NCBI RefSeq assembly: GCF_016863655.1
Contig: NZ_BOPH01000007.1
Location: 1 to 64,000 of the forward strand
DNA: 64,000 nucleotides
From: Virgisporangium ochraceum
Lineage (GTDB): Bacteria; Actinomycetota; Actinomycetes; Mycobacteriales; Micromonosporaceae
Direction: 5' to 3'
The position numbers were made by a program, and so were the translations under genes. The notes below the pieces were generated by a model. That model worked only from the letters and a program-made list of their open reading frames with translations, made no database searches and was not told the origin of the DNA. This document shows positions 63,229 through 64,000 of this stretch, one piece after another (the first letter of the stretch is position 1; every line of letters begins with the position of its first letter).

Positions 63229-64000
63229 ATGGCCAACCGTGATCCCGTCGCCGACCTGCGCCGCATCGCGTTCCTGCTGGAGCGGGCCCACGAGGCGACC
63301 TACCGCGTCCGCGCGTTCCGGGGCGCGGCGACCGCGCTGGCGGGCGTGCCCCGGGAGGAGATCGCGGCGCGGGCCGCGAACGGGAAGCTCACCGAGATCT
63401 CCGGTGTCGGCGCCGTCACGGCGCGTTGCGTCGTCGAGTCGCTGGCCGGCGAGGAGCCGGTGTACCTGCGCCGGCTGGTGGACACCGCCGGCACCGACCT
63501 CGACGAGTCGACCGCCGCGATGCGGGCCGCGCTCAAGGGCGACTGCCACAGCCACTCCGACTGGTCCGACGGCGGCTCGCCGATCGAGGAGATGGTGGCC
63601 GCCGCGATCGAGCTCGGCCACGAGTACCTCGTGCTCACCGACCACTCACCGCGGCTCACCGTGGCCCGCGGCCTCGACGCCGACCGGCTGCGCAAGCAGC
63701 TCGACGTCGTGGCCGCCATCAACGAGGGCCTGGCCGGTGTGACCCTCGACCGGCCGTTCCGGCTGCTGACCGGCATCGAGGTGGACATCCTCGCCGACGG
63801 CGGCCTCGACCAGGAGGACGAGCTGCTGGCGCGGCTCGACGTGGTGGTCGGCTCGGTCCACAGTGGACTCAAGGACGACGCGGGCACGATGACCCGCCGC
63901 ATGGTCCGGGCCCTGGAGAACCCGCACCTCGACATCCTCGGTCACTGCACCGGCCGGCTGCTGCCGCGCTCGGAGCAGCCCGCCACGTCGGCGGCGCCGC
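63229..64000 (+). CDS. PHP-domain protein, PolX-like, 3' end outside window
   Basis: Opens at ATG 63229 and runs off the window. The first about 90 residues are a helix-hairpin-helix like the N-terminal part of PolX-type proteins (LRRIAFLLERAHEATYRVRAF; LTEISGVGAVTARCVVESL). The PHP domain starts LKGDCHSHSDWSDGGSP, with HSH and DH in LVLTDHSPRL, EVDIL and LDVVVGSVH and HLDILGHCTGRL, all metal-binding. No polymerase domain is seen in the part present. Confidence 0.92.
   Translation, partial: MANRDPVADLRRIAFLLERAHEATYRVRAFRGAATALAGVPREEIAARAANGKLTEISGVGAVTARCVVESLAGEEPVYLRRLVDTAGTDLDESTAAMRAALKGDCHSHSDWSDGGSPIEEMVAAAIELGHEYLVLTDHSPRLTVARGLDADRLRKQLDVVAAINEGLAGVTLDRPFRLLTGIEVDILADGGLDQEDELLARLDVVVGSVHSGLKDDAGTMTRRMVRALENPHLDILGHCTGRLLPRSEQPATSAAP

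Overview
The window is 64 kb of very GC-rich DNA with GTG/ATG starts, dense 4-base start/stop overlaps, SRP RNA, serine tRNAs, and families typical of Actinobacteria (an XPB-type helicase with a separate helicase-associated protein, a tadA-associated protein, DUF397 plus a Scr1-like XRE regulator, a DUF6232-like protein). It looks like the chromosome of a filamentous actinomycete, perhaps near Micromonosporales or Cryptosporangiales; the order is an inference from gene families only.

Region 1 (1-14 kb) is housekeeping and amino-acid synthesis: a truncated glycine-rich protein gene, the helicase-associated protein, a secreted HNH lipoprotein, leuA with a clear leucine leader peptide and hairpin (attenuation), the lysC-asd operon, an AAA ATPase, a NarL-type two-component pair and the XPB-like helicase. 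Region 2 (14-24 kb) holds a secreted L,D-transpeptidase, a repeat-rich non-coding stretch, a small secreted protein whose 5' leader can fold over its ribosome binding site, a complete peptide-type ABC importer, an FGGY kinase that seems to start at CTG, and a Uma2-type gene. Region 3 (24-33 kb) has recR, ybaB/ebfC and dnaX, the SRP RNA, tRNA-Ser(GGA), a methyltransferase, an unusual ndk, an aminotransferase and a WYL regulator with a divergent partner.

Region 4 (32,766-47,347) is an integrated actinomycete integrative and conjugative element (AICE) in the 3' end of tRNA-Ser(CGA), with 59-bp perfect direct repeats at both ends. Its order is: a low-GC two-gene cargo cassette of unknown function, then a GntR/NUDIX/XRE control module, a leader with two tandem operators in a promoter, small AICE genes (zinc ribbon, DUF6284-like, SpdA/SpdB-like, DnaJ-type zinc fingers), an FtsK/SpoIIIE-type Tra, a CTAG-rich palindromic region, a prim-pol primase plus P-loop ATPase replication pair, an iteron-like block inside a 28-bp inverted repeat (candidate origin), then an overlapping small ORF, xis and int beside the tRNA. 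One 18-bp palindrome occurs in front of the GntR gene and twice in the promoter of the rightward operon, and a GGTTAAC motif occurs before both regulators; this suggests a two-repressor switch for excision, replication and transfer.

Region 5 (47.4-64 kb) returns to the chromosome: deoD, a four-gene MacB-type efflux operon with an adaptor and a lipoprotein, a DUF397/DUF6232-like/XRE group with strong palindromes, an OmpR-type two-component system in which the expected GTGA start of the kinase reads GTAA, a TetR/thioesterase pair, tadA and its associated protein, a TGQF-repeat membrane protein, an M23 lipoprotein, a secreted beta-propeller-like protein, tyrA, mtnA and the start of a PHP-domain protein.
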